37,326 nucleotides of DNA, taken from assembly GCF_014204325.1 (NCBI RefSeq), contig NZ_JACHKT010000042.1, positions 1 through 37,326 of the forward strand. Reading direction: 5' to 3'. This document shows, piece after piece, positions 17,869-25,702 of the stretch; position 1 is the stretch's first letter; each line of letters opens with the position of its first letter. The notes under the pieces are model-generated. The model searched no databases and was not told where the DNA came from. It saw only the letters and a program-made list of their open reading frames with translations. Made by a program: the position numbers and the translations under genes. The DNA comes from Arcicella rosea. GTDB lineage: Bacteria > Bacteroidota > Bacteroidia > Cytophagales > Spirosomataceae.

Positions 17869-18204
17869 TGTTTGATGAAATGGTCATCTAGTAAAGTGTA
17901 ATAAGCATCTTGTTTGATGAAATGGTCATCTAGTAAAGTGTAATAGGTATCTTGTTTAATGAAATAGTCATCTAGTAAAGTGTAATAGGTATCTTGTTTG
18001 ATGAAATGGTCATCTAGTAAAGTGTAATAGGTATCTTGTTTGATGAAATTGACATCTAGTAAAGTGTAATAGGTATTTTGTTTGATGAAATAGTCATCTA
18101 GTAAAAAGTAACAGGCATCTTGTTTGATGGAATTGTCATCTAGTAAAGTGTAATCGGCATCTTGTTAGATAGAATAATCATCTAGTAAAATTAACTAGAA
18201 TGTG
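17869..18204. repeat. Array of eight 42-bp tandem repeats
   Basis: Unit starts are at 17869, 17911, 17953, 17995, 18037, 18079, 18121 and 18163; the last unit is diverged. Units begin TGTTTGATGAAATGGTCATC and continue with TAGTAAAGTGTAATAGGTAT plus two bases. CATCTAGTAAA is unchanged in all eight. The repeats are direct and without spacers, so this is not a CRISPR. On the minus strand one frame is free of stops through seven units and would read as 14-residue repeats (D-T-Y-Y-T-L-L-D-D-H-F-I-K-Q), but it has no ATG, GTG or TTG. Copy differences fall at all codon positions. Confidence 0.95.
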
Positions 18205-18387
18205 ACAAAGTCATTAGCCTTGTTTGGGTTTTAAAATTTAAAATTACTATTGCATTTGAGGAGAAAAAATAAAGAGTTACTTTAGAAATTAGAACAATAT
18301 ACATTCATAAATAACATAAAATAGACTACAAAATATTCGCATATTAGCGAGTTGATATTAATAAAACATAAACTTTCCGAAAAAATA

Positions 18388-21066
18388 ATGACTTTAGAAA
18401 AAATTCAATCTCTAGATAATGGTGCAAAATTTTATCGTGCTGACTTACATATACATTCATTTGGAACTTATGCTTCCTATGATGTTACTGACATGGATAT
18501 GACACCTCAAAATATAATTGATGAAGCCATAAGAGAAAACATATCAATTATAAGCATAACTGACCATAATGAAATAGGAAATATTCCTTCTGCAATAGAA
18601 TATGCAAAAGATAAAAAAATATTAGTAATTCCAGGGGTAGAACTTTCAACTAGTCAGGGTCATTTTTTGGTGTACTTTGAAACCTATGAAAAGATAAGAT
18701 CGTTCATTGGAGAATTGTCAATTAGTCATGACAAAAAACAATGTGACACTACTATTACTAATGCTCTAGAAATTGCTAGAAAATATAACGGCTTTGGTAT
18801 TGCTGCCCATATTGATATAGATGCGGGCTTTGAAAATTATATATCTGGTTACAATCCTTTCAAAGAAGCAATTTTAAAGCATGACCTACTATATGGTTTA
18901 GAAATTTCTAACAAAAATGCAAAAGATTGGTATTCAGAGAATGACGATAATTCAGAAAGAAAAAGATTGTTTAGAGCCAGAAAAGAGTTTCTGAAAGAAG
19001 ATAATTCATATAATCTGGCTAAAATTATGAGTTCAGATGCACACAAATTAGTTTCATTTGGTAAAAATATAAGTGGGCAGAAAAAACTAACAAGAATAAA
19101 GTTAGACAAACTTGATTTCAATTCATTTAGAGTGGCATTTTTAGATGCGAATTCAAGAATAAGAATCGAAGATGAAATTCCTAATTCTTTTCCTCGCTTT
19201 ATTGGAATTGAATTTGAAGGAGGGATATTAGATAAGTCTATAGTCCATTTTAGTAATAATTTTAATAGTCTCATTGGAGGAAGAGGAACAGGAAAATCAA
19301 CTTTTTTAGAGTGCCTACGGGCAGTATCTGGAAATCAGACAAGAGAAGATGTTATTGATAACGAAGTGTGGCCCAATAACATTAAATTGTATTATGAAGA
19401 TGAAGCTGGTCAAATCTTAGAGTTTCAAAGAACTAAGTATAATCAAACTATAAATTTCACCAATCCTGAAAATGGGATACAAACAATAACAATTGAAAGT
19501 TTTGGGCAAGGAGAAACAGCATCAACCATCCAAAAATGCGGGAAAGACCCAGAAGTACTGTTAAATTTCATAGACGCCTTTATTGATGTAAAACCATTCT
19601 TATCACAAGATGAAATTTTAAGAAACTCACTACTAGAAAATCAAACTTTTATTGAAAGATTAAAAATAGAAATAGACTCAATACCAACAATAAAACAATA
19701 TCTAACAAACGCAAAAGCCCAATTAGATGCACTTAAAGCAAATAAAGCTAAAGAAGTTGTTGAGTATGAAGAAGGGATTGCAAACGAAAGAACATTACGA
19801 AATCAACTTTCTCAAAGTTTAGATGAGCATATAGACAATATCTCTGAAGGTTTAAACACAGATTCTTTAATTCAAACTATAAATACCCTTGAAGAGACAC
19901 AAATCCTAGTAGGAAAAGAAGAATTTAGGGACGTAAATAAATTGATAGAAGATTATAAAACCTCAATAAGTAAAAAATCAACAAAAGTAGTTGAAGAATC
20001 AACAGCGTTGAAAACAAGTATTGAGGAGATAGTAGAAAAGTGGCGAGCAAAAGAAGTTGATATTCTCCAAAAAATTGAAATGAAAAGGTTAGAACTAGTT
20101 AGTCAAGGTATAAAACTAGATATGTCTTTTATTAGAAAAGTAACGAAGGATGTAAGCGATTTCGAAGCAAAACTTAAAGAATTAGAAATAAAAAATAAAA
20201 AGTTTGATGATTTAAAAAAAGAGAGAAATCAATTGCTTAAAGAAAGAAAAGAAAATTTAGATTTATTGTATAATGAGAGATATAGATTTATCCATACCAT
20301 AAATAATAATTTGAAAGGTTCTGTTGTTGACTATGAAGTAGAAATTACTATTCAGAAACAAAACCTATCAAGAGAAGTATCAGAAATTATTAAATCGGCA
20401 ATGGGTTATAGAACTACACAAGTGTCAAAATCAGAGATTATTGTTCAAAAAATAAATCATTTCGAATTGATTAAATTCATTATAAAGAAAGATAGTAGTC
20501 CAATTCTTAATATTAAAAACGGTACTCAACAATCTCTTTTTAATGAAGAAGAAGCAAATGATATAATAAGAAGACTTGGTGAGTTTAATGTTCTTGGACA
20601 AGTTCAAAGAGCGATTATTAAAGATTTTCCAGTAATTAAAATAAAAAAGAAAATTGTAGAGTCTGATAACTCAATTAAGATTATTGAAAGAGATTTTTCC
20701 AAATTATCCATGGGACAACAACAATCAATACTTCTGACTCTTCTATTATACTCTAAAAGAAATTGCCCACTAATAATTGACCAACCAGAAGACAATCTTG
20801 ATAGCGAATTTATTTACAAAACATTGGTAAAAAATTTAAAAAGAATCAAAGAACATAGGCAAGTTATTATAGTTACACACAATGCTAACATAGCAGTTTT
20901 AGGAGACTCGGAGTTAATCTTACCTCTTAAAAGTACTAATGAAAAAACCTCTATCATAGAACGTGGCTCAATTGACAACATTAACACAAATCGAGTAGCT
21001 TGTGATATACTAGAAGGAGGCGAGACTGCTTTTAAAAAGAGGCAATCAATTTATAATATACGATGA
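18388..21066 (+). CDS. PHP-domain and SMC/ABC-type ATPase protein, TrlF/Ppl-like (putative anti-phage)
   Basis: An 892-residue protein from the ATG at 18388; an in-frame TTG at 18352 would add 12 residues. Residues about 17-230 form a PHP phosphoesterase domain with metal-binding motifs D19-L-H-I-H23, T58-D-H-N-E62, PGVELS (E85), A-A-H141 and S-S-D217-A-H219. The ATPase head is split: Walker A GGRGTGKST at 297-305, then a long coiled coil (about 430-690) rich in Glu/Lys, then signature LSMGQQQS (773-780), Walker B PLIIDQPEDNLDS (794-806) and H-loop VTHN (His831). This matches the TrlF-type AAA-like ATPases and the architecture reported for the single-gene defence system Ppl. Cleavage of nucleic acid by PHP, gated by the ATPase, is inference. 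AGA and ATA codons are common, unlike in housekeeping neighbours, suggesting transfer. Confidence 0.85.
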   Translation: MTLEKIQSLDNGAKFYRADLHIHSFGTYASYDVTDMDMTPQNIIDEAIRENISIISITDHNEIGNIPSAIEYAKDKKILVIPGVELSTSQGHFLVYFETYEKIRSFIGELSISHDKKQCDTTITNALEIARKYNGFGIAAHIDIDAGFENYISGYNPFKEAILKHDLLYGLEISNKNAKDWYSENDDNSERKRLFRARKEFLKEDNSYNLAKIMSSDAHKLVSFGKNISGQKKLTRIKLDKLDFNSFRVAFLDANSRIRIEDEIPNSFPRFIGIEFEGGILDKSIVHFSNNFNSLIGGRGTGKSTFLECLRAVSGNQTREDVIDNEVWPNNIKLYYEDEAGQILEFQRTKYNQTINFTNPENGIQTITIESFGQGETASTIQKCGKDPEVLLNFIDAFIDVKPFLSQDEILRNSLLENQTFIERLKIEIDSIPTIKQYLTNAKAQLDALKANKAKEVVEYEEGIANERTLRNQLSQSLDEHIDNISEGLNTDSLIQTINTLEETQILVGKEEFRDVNKLIEDYKTSISKKSTKVVEESTALKTSIEEIVEKWRAKEVDILQKIEMKRLELVSQGIKLDMSFIRKVTKDVSDFEAKLKELEIKNKKFDDLKKERNQLLKERKENLDLLYNERYRFIHTINNNLKGSVVDYEVEITIQKQNLSREVSEIIKSAMGYRTTQVSKSEIIVQKINHFELIKFIIKKDSSPILNIKNGTQQSLFNEEEANDIIRRLGEFNVLGQVQRAIIKDFPVIKIKKKIVESDNSIKIIERDFSKLSMGQQQSILLTLLLYSKRNCPLIIDQPEDNLDSEFIYKTLVKNLKRIKEHRQVIIVTHNANIAVLGDSELILPLKSTNEKTSIIERGSIDNINTNRVACDILEGGETAFKKRQSIYNIR

Positions 21067-21074
21067 GGTTATAA

Positions 21075-21194
21075 ACAGCTTCTATTTCAGCAGTGATTGA
21101 TGAACAAGCACCAACAACACCCACCAATTATCAAAGCCATATTTATAAGTTGTTGGAAAGCCTAAGACTAATTGAAGCATTAGAACAATACTAA
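21075..21194 (+). pseudogene. Possible C-terminal gene remnant
   Basis: An open stretch between two stop codons encodes 39 residues, with a GTG at 21093. The readable end is AVIDEQAPTTPTNYQS followed by HIYKLLESLRLIEALEQY. The amphipathic tail has protein-like composition, but there is no full start and no family could be named. It may be the tail of a gene lost when the island was rearranged, or chance. Confidence 0.2.
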
Positions 21195-21289
21195 GGACTA
21201 TTTTACCTTATTCACCAACTAAGTAAAATACGACGCTAATTGAAAGTCCCAAACCGTTTGCTAAAATTTAACACATAACTAAACATAAT

Positions 21290-22408
21290 ATGAAACTACA
21301 AAACCTAATACTCACAATTTTAATATCGTCCTCTTCAATATTGGCTTACAGTCAAAAAACTTATAATGGTCTTCCTGTCATAGAAGCTAACAATGCCAAA
21401 ATCAAATATTATGTAAACAACGTTGAAAATAGTAATTGGACAGTTACACCAAAAATTGCAGACGATACCCTTCTCATTAAAACTTACCTTTCTGAAAAAA
21501 CTAAAATTATGTTCAAGTTCAAGACGGATATTGATAGTATAAAATTTGAAATTAATCATGATGAAACCAAACGTTTCTATGTTCATTTAAACAATGAATC
21601 TTATGCCTTGACAACCGTAAGAAGACAGAAGATTTTTATACCAACGTTAAATTATGCTTCAACAAAAAGCAATCCTAAATATAAAATTTTATACACCAAC
21701 GACAATGAAAAAGGGTATCTTGATTCTTTACATTCAAAATATCCGATTACTTTCAAAAATTCAAAAACGCAAATTGATAAAGTTTTAACTATCTTAAATT
21801 GGACTCGTAGCCAATGGGAACATAGAGGAGACGTAAGTCCTAAAAAAAATGATGCTATCTCAATTTTAGATGAAGTAAAGGAAGGTGGAAGATTTCCTTG
21901 TTTTGCTTATGGATATGTCTTGGCATCACAATTAAAGGTTTCAGGCTTTAAGTCAAGAGTTATATATCTTAAAACCAGCGATATATCAACATCAATGAGG
22001 GGTGGAGGACACGTTGCTACGGAAGTTTTTGTTGATGAATTACAAAAATGGGTTTTTGTTGATGCTCAATTTAACGCTATGCCTTTTCTTAATAATGTTC
22101 CTTTGAATGCTGTAGAATTTCAAAATGCTATTAGAACAAATTTTGATAAACTGGAATTTAAAAGTCTGGGGAAAGTTGATAAAATGTCCTACATAAATTT
22201 TGTTCAACCATACCTTTATTATTTTGATTGTTCTTTTGACCAACGTGAAAATGTAATTACTGAACGTAACAGAGTCAATAACAAACGAAGTTTAATGCTT
22301 GTCCCTTTGGCAACTGAAAATCCGACTTTCATGTTGGTGTGGAACTCAAAAATTGATTATTGTGAATACACAAACTCAATTGATGATTTTTATGCAAAGC
22401 CTAATTAG
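21290..22408 (+). CDS. Secreted transglutaminase-like (papain-fold) protein
   Basis: A 372-residue protein with a Sec signal peptide (MKLQNLILTILISSSSILAYSQ, cleavage near residue 21-22). Residues about 160-265 resemble the transglutaminase-like core: KVLTILNWTRSQWEHRG, then Cys204 in GRFPCFAYG, His241 in RGGGHVATEVFV and Asp258 in KWVFVDAQFNA form the expected Cys-His-Asp triad. The N-terminal 150 residues look beta-rich and could be a binding domain. Such proteins act as cysteine proteases or crosslinkers in the periplasm or outside; the target is unknown. It lies in the accessory region, about 220 bp after the ATPase gene and 130 bp before the GyrI-like gene, with no clear operon link to either. 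Confidence 0.75.
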   Translation: MKLQNLILTILISSSSILAYSQKTYNGLPVIEANNAKIKYYVNNVENSNWTVTPKIADDTLLIKTYLSEKTKIMFKFKTDIDSIKFEINHDETKRFYVHLNNESYALTTVRRQKIFIPTLNYASTKSNPKYKILYTNDNEKGYLDSLHSKYPITFKNSKTQIDKVLTILNWTRSQWEHRGDVSPKKNDAISILDEVKEGGRFPCFAYGYVLASQLKVSGFKSRVIYLKTSDISTSMRGGGHVATEVFVDELQKWVFVDAQFNAMPFLNNVPLNAVEFQNAIRTNFDKLEFKSLGKVDKMSYINFVQPYLYYFDCSFDQRENVITERNRVNNKRSLMLVPLATENPTFMLVWNSKIDYCEYTNSIDDFYAKPN

Positions 22409-22534
22409 ATGGGAAAACTTTAGCCAGAGCATCTATGAAAAGTGGGTGCTAATCGCAGAACGGTGGTATATTAATAAACATTTATACCAGCGGGAGAAAT
22501 ACTAAGAAGTTTTGGAAGTAACCAGCCCATCAAT

Positions 22535-23020
22535 ATGCAACCAAGAATTGAAACTTTAACTGAACGAAAACTAATTGGCAAGCGACTGATAATGTCATTA
22601 GCGGATAATCAAACTATTAAACTTTGGCAATCATTTATGCCAAGACGGAAAGAAATTAAAGGCAACTTGACGGCTGAATTATTTTCTATGCAAGTGTACC
22701 CTCAATCGTTTGACTTTGCCTTTTCTAATCTTAATTCGGAATTTGAAAAGTGGGCAGCTATTGAAGTCGCAGACTTTAAGACTGTTCCTAATGAAATGGA
22801 AACTTACACATTGACAGGCGGGCTTTATGCAGTTTTTGATTACAAAGGATTAAGTACTGATACTGAAATATTTGAGTATATTTTCGGAACGTGGCTGCCA
22901 AATTCAGCAAACTATTTACTTGATGACAGACCTCATTTTGAAATATTGGGAGACAGATATAAAAACAATGATCCAAATTCAGAAGAAGAAATTTGGATAC
23001 CAATCAGACCAAAAGGATAA
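22535..23020 (+). CDS. GyrI-like (AraC effector-binding fold) small-molecule-binding protein
   Basis: A 161-residue stand-alone effector-binding domain of the GyrI-like superfamily, without a DNA-binding domain. Typical features are the opening QPRIETLTERKLIGKRLIMS, the middle segment FEKWAAIEVADFKTVPNEME followed by TLTGGLYAVFDYKGLS, IFEYIFGTWLPNSANYLLDDRPHFEIL, and the closing EEEIWIPIRP. Relatives bind hydrophobic drugs or other small molecules or, for GyrI itself, DNA gyrase; no specific role can be given here. A cytoplasmic location is likely, since no signal peptide is seen. It is followed by 450 bp of non-coding DNA starting with a small hairpin. Confidence 0.75.
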   Translation: MQPRIETLTERKLIGKRLIMSLADNQTIKLWQSFMPRRKEIKGNLTAELFSMQVYPQSFDFAFSNLNSEFEKWAAIEVADFKTVPNEMETYTLTGGLYAVFDYKGLSTDTEIFEYIFGTWLPNSANYLLDDRPHFEILGDRYKNNDPNSEEEIWIPIRPKG

Positions 23021-23472
23021 CGCCAAACGGGTGTTATAGGGCTGAACTGTAAGATTCTTAATTTTGGGAATTTGGTGTCATTGGCTTAGCTCCACTACCA
23101 ATTTCTTTTTAGTAAATCTTTCAATCCTGAAGGGATGGCATATTTATAGAAAAAGAAAGGATTGAGAATAGACATGGAGAAATTACGCCACATAATGGAC
23201 AATTTTCCCAGCTCCAAATCAATTCAGAAAAACAACACTCTCCGAAACACTTCTAACTGTATCTTCGGATTACTGATGGCATGACTTCAAGTCAGGTGGT
23301 CAGGTTCCAACCTCCAGTTTCTTTATAAATACTTGTAGGTTGTTTGTTATGTTCAACCAAACCCGTTTAGAACAACAGCATTTTGCTAACTGAAAACAAC
23401 AATAATTGACGAAAAGTAATTTTCAACCATACTTATTTTTGTAACTTTATTGAAGTTATAAACTATAAAAAG
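23021..23472. other. Gene-free stretch with small inverted repeats
   Basis: No ORF is supported. Visible items: a hairpin right after the GyrI-like stop (ATAACGCC/GGGTGTTAT, about 23018-23037); an 8-bp inverted pair TCAATCCT...AGGATTGA (about 23130-23166) around GAAGGGATGGCATATTTATAG; and CATGACTTCAAGTCA at 23280-23294, which resembles a sequence at 34542-34556. A perfect -7 box TATTTTTG at 23434-23441 probably serves the antitoxin gene. Confidence 0.4.
23434..23441 (+). promoter_or_regulatory. -7 box of the antitoxin-toxin promoter
   Basis: TATTTTTG matches TAnnTTTG perfectly and lies 32 bp before the antitoxin ATG at 23473. The nearest TTG (23406-23408) is 25 bp upstream, so the -33 element is poor. 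Confidence 0.4.
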
Positions 23473-23718
23473 ATGAAGACCGCAGATATAGATACAAACT
23501 TGATAGACAGCTACTTTATGTTGCTAAAAAGCCTAAGCTCTGAGAATAAATTAGAACTTATTGCAAAGTTTTCAGAATCGATGAAAACGACAAAAAAAAC
23601 TAAAGATATGTCGTGGAAATCTTTGTTTGGGGCGTTGGAATTAGAGCAATCTGCCGATGATTTTGTGGAAGATTTGAAAAAAGATAGAAAGTTCAGCTTT
23701 AAATCTATTGACTTGTGA
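23473..23718 (+). CDS. VapB-like antitoxin
   Basis: An 81-residue acidic/basic small protein located directly before a VapC-type PIN toxin reading frame, with which it overlaps by 3 bp (GTG inside TTGTGA). The sequence is helical: IDTNLIDSYFMLLKSLSSENKLELIAKFSESM, then MSWKSLFGALELEQSADDF. The C-terminal half with WKSLFGALELEQSADDFVEDL and a basic tail resembles antitoxins that wrap around PIN toxins. Antitoxin identity rests mainly on gene order; the N-terminal DNA-binding fold is not obvious. Because the toxin is frameshifted, this may be an orphan antitoxin. Confidence 0.7.
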   Translation: MKTADIDTNLIDSYFMLLKSLSSENKLELIAKFSESMKTTKKTKDMSWKSLFGALELEQSADDFVEDLKKDRKFSFKSIDL

Positions 23719-24123
23719 AAAAGTATCTTTTAGACACAAATATTTGTGCCTATTTTCTGAATGGAAAATTCAATCTTGAAGCAAAAATTGACAAAGTAGG
23801 TTTTGAAAATTGTGCTATATCAGAAATTACAATTGCCGAACTAAAATATGGCGTTGAAAAAGCATCCACAAAGAAAAGAACAGGAAAACCTTGAAACGTT
23901 TCAAACAATGTTTGACGTAATTCCTATTTTTCCTGCACTTAACATCTATGTAAAAGAAAAAGCACGATTGAAAACAAAAGGTGAAATTTTAGACGACTTT
24001 GATTTACTAATTGGCTCTACTGCTATTTTCAACAATCTGACTTTAGTAACAAGAAATGTTAGTGACTTTGACCGACTTGAAGAAATAGACATCGAAGATT
24101 GGACAACAAACAGCGTAAGCTGA
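23715..24123 (+). pseudogene. VapC-type PIN-domain toxin, broken by a +1 frameshift
   Basis: The frame from GTG 23715 encodes 59 residues, beginning VKKYLLDTNICAYFLNGKFN (first PIN Asp in LLDTN) and continuing to SEITIAELKYGVEKAS (second acidic residue), then stops at 23892-23894. The rest of the toxin continues in the +1 frame to 24123: NLETFQTMFDVIPIFPAL, then GEILDDFDLLIGSTAI (third Asp) and LVTRNVSDFDRL (last Asp). Removing one A from the AAAA run at 23874-23877 restores a continuous PIN protein of about 135 residues. VapC toxins are Mg2+-dependent RNases cutting tRNA or rRNA. The shift may be a real inactivating mutation or a homopolymer sequencing error. Confidence 0.85.
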
Positions 24124-24185
24124 TAGGACATAGGAGATTTTTGACTACAAATATTTGAATCCGAAATATTCTTACCAAATTATAA

Positions 24186-24467
24186 AACATGAGTCATCCC
24201 GAATTTTAAAATCACAAAAAAGCGGTCAAAAACTAATTTTGACCGCTTTTTTGTGATTGATGAGCAATGAATTCCTACTGTTTGAGCGAAGCGAGGTGGT
24301 TCGCCACTCCGATTACGAATTCTTGAATTTCTTTTGCGGCCGCCGCTGCGGTTACTTTTCTTGTTTCAAGACAAGAAAAGTAAGGATTGTACAATAATAA
24401 AGATAAAAACCTCTCAAATCGTCCTAAACCTCACTATTCTAAGAAAAAGTTCGGGATGACTCATGTT
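24186..24467. mobile_element. MITE-like 282-bp non-coding element with 18-bp perfect terminal inverted repeats
   Basis: AACATGAGTCATCCCGAA at 24186-24203 is repeated inverted and perfect at 24450-24467. Inside lie a 21-bp stem terminator (24211-24257), a hairpin with a UUCG-type loop (GGTGG TTCG CCAC, near 24294-24309), a GC-rich GCGGCCGCCGCTGCGG block, and an 11-bp stem ACTTTTCTTGT/ACAAGAAAAGT (24354-24381). The interior phrase GTTTGAGCGAAGCGAG and the internal hairpins recall non-coding repeats I associate with many Bacteroidota genomes. There is no transposase and no clear target duplication. Confidence 0.45.
24211..24257. terminator. Very strong bidirectional hairpin terminator
   Basis: A 21-bp perfect stem, with core AAAAAAGCGGTCAAAA and its complement, 5-nt loop 24232-24236, and A/T tracts inside the stem on both sides. 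It lies between the convergent VapC pseudogene and aldo/keto reductase gene. Confidence 0.85.
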
Positions 24468-24470
24468 AAC

Positions 24471-25508
24471 CTAATAAAACTTAGGCAAAGGATTCAGTTT
24501 TACGTTTTGTCTTTGATGCCAATATGGGTAAATCGTTGGTACTTCGCTGGCTTGGTCTAGTTTTTTGATTTGTTCAGTTGTTAGATTCCAACCTACTGCC
24601 TCAAGGTTTTGGCGAAGTTGTTCTTCATTTCTTGCACCGATAATAATACTCGAAACCGTTGGTCTTTGTAAAACCCAATTAATGGCTACTTGTGCTACGG
24701 TTTTGCCCGTTTCTTCCGCAACTTCATATAAAGTATCAATAATATTGTAAAATACTTCTTCATTAATTACAGCTTCTGGAATTGGACTTCCGCCTTGTGC
24801 CACACGGCTATCTTGTGGAAGTGGCTGATTTCTACGATATTTTCCGCCCAATCTTCCAGCCGCCAATGGTGACCAAACAATTGCTCCCACTTTTTGGTCT
24901 AAACCTAAAGGCATCAATTCCCATTCGTATTCACGGTTTGCCAAAGAGTAATAAACTTGATGCCCTACATATTTATTCCAACCATATTTATCTGCAATGG
25001 CTTGCGATTTCATCAAATGCCAACCTGAAAAGTTTGAAGCAGCGATATATCTGATTTTTCCACTTTGAATTAAATCATCTAAAGCCCTGAGTGTTTCTTC
25101 AACAGGCGTGTTGCCATCAAAACCGTGCATGTGGTAAAGGTCGATATAATCAGTATTAAGGCGTTTTAAACTACCTTCCACTTGTTTGATTAACCTGAAG
25201 CGAGATGAACCTTGATTGTTCGGCCCATCGCCAAAAGGGAAAGTTGCTTTGGTAGAAATTAAAGATTTATCTCTTTTGCCAGCCAACGCTTTACCTAAAA
25301 TTTCTTCCGAAAGTCCTTGTGAATACACATCAGCAGTATCGAAAAAATTTAAACCTGCCTCCAAGCAAATGTCAATTAAACGGGTTGCTTCTTCTACTTG
25401 AGTACTTCCCCAAGCTTTGAAGAAATCATTTCCACCGCCAAAAGTAGCCGTACCAAAACTTAGCACAGGCACTTCTAAGCCTGATGCCCCTAATTGTCTA
25501 TATTCCAT
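24471..25508 (-). CDS. Aldo/keto reductase
   Basis: A 345-residue NADPH-dependent oxidoreductase of the aldo/keto reductase family (TIM barrel). It opens with MEYRQLGASGLEVPVLSFGT. The catalytic tetrad is visible: Asp in NFFDTADVYSQG with its Tyr, Lys in LISTKATFPFG, and His in YHMHGFD. The C-terminal coenzyme-binding segment has SSIIIGARNEEQLRQNLEA. It resembles the YajO/voltage-channel-beta-like subgroup, which reduces sugars and other aldehydes; the actual substrate is unknown. It is followed on its 3' side by the inverted-repeat element and is probably monocistronic. Confidence 0.92.
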   Translation of the reverse strand: MEYRQLGASGLEVPVLSFGTATFGGGNDFFKAWGSTQVEEATRLIDICLEAGLNFFDTADVYSQGLSEEILGKALAGKRDKSLISTKATFPFGDGPNNQGSSRFRLIKQVEGSLKRLNTDYIDLYHMHGFDGNTPVEETLRALDDLIQSGKIRYIAASNFSGWHLMKSQAIADKYGWNKYVGHQVYYSLANREYEWELMPLGLDQKVGAIVWSPLAAGRLGGKYRRNQPLPQDSRVAQGGSPIPEAVINEEVFYNIIDTLYEVAEETGKTVAQVAINWVLQRPTVSSIIIGARNEEQLRQNLEAVGWNLTTEQIKKLDQASEVPTIYPYWHQRQNVKLNPLPKFY

Positions 25509-25650
25509 TTTTAATTGTTTTAGTTTTTATGTCTTAGGAAGTAAATTACTTGATGATAAAATACAAAAAAAAGAAAATGGGTTCGTTTGTATTAAAGAAT
25601 TAACCTGTAGAAAAGGGTGGAAGGAGGTCTGGGAAGACCTTTAAATCAAA

Positions 25651-25679
25651 ACAGCTTCCCGAAAAATTCAGGAAGCTGT
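25651..25679 (-). terminator. Terminator of the LytTR gene
   Basis: A 9-bp perfect stem ACAGCTTCC / GGAAGCTGT with inner CGAA/TTC pairing and a following minus-strand TTTT. It lies directly after the stop codon at 25703. A second small hairpin (AGGTCT ggga AGACCT) is at 25625-25640. Confidence 0.75.
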
Positions 25680-25702
25680 CGTTTTCACCTAACCACTAAT
25701 AT

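Larger units (their letters stand above)
17729..18387. other. Gene-free region holding the tandem repeat array
   Basis: About 660 bp between crtY and the large ATPase gene. It contains one copy of the dispersed AGC..TGAGCTT repeat (17821-17853) and eight 42-bp tandem repeats (17869-18204). The remaining 180 bp before the ATPase gene are very AT-rich. No TAnnTTTG promoter box was found near the ATPase start. Confidence 0.6.
24124..24470. other. Intergenic region occupied by an inverted-repeat-bounded element
   Basis: 347 bp between convergent genes without a supported ORF. Nearly all of it is the 282-bp element at 24186-24467 described separately. Confidence 0.6.

Noticed and set aside
17809-18167. 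Minus-strand reading frame through the 42-bp repeats as a real gene
   Set aside because: Stop-free through seven units, but it has no ATG, GTG or TTG, and copy differences hit first and second codon positions freely.
17869-18204. Tandem repeats as a CRISPR array
   Set aside because: Repeats are directly adjacent with no unique spacers and no cas genes are nearby.
22299-22505. Small plus-strand ORF of 68 codons overlapping the end of the transglutaminase-like gene
   Set aside because: Most of it is out of frame over a coding sequence and the tail shows no family features.
22409-23060. Integron gene cassettes (attC sites) after the transglutaminase-like and GyrI-like genes
   Set aside because: Small inverted repeats exist, but neither the GTTRRRY nor the RYYYAAC attC core could be found and there is no integrase.
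23874-23880. Programmed ribosomal frameshift in vapC
   Set aside because: The needed shift is +1 (or -2), and no canonical -1 slippery heptamer with a downstream structure would help; a mutation or sequencing error is simpler.
23848-24123. Independent 91-residue gene from ATG 23848
   Set aside because: Its sequence is the C-terminal half of the VapC PIN domain, continuing the frame begun at 23715.
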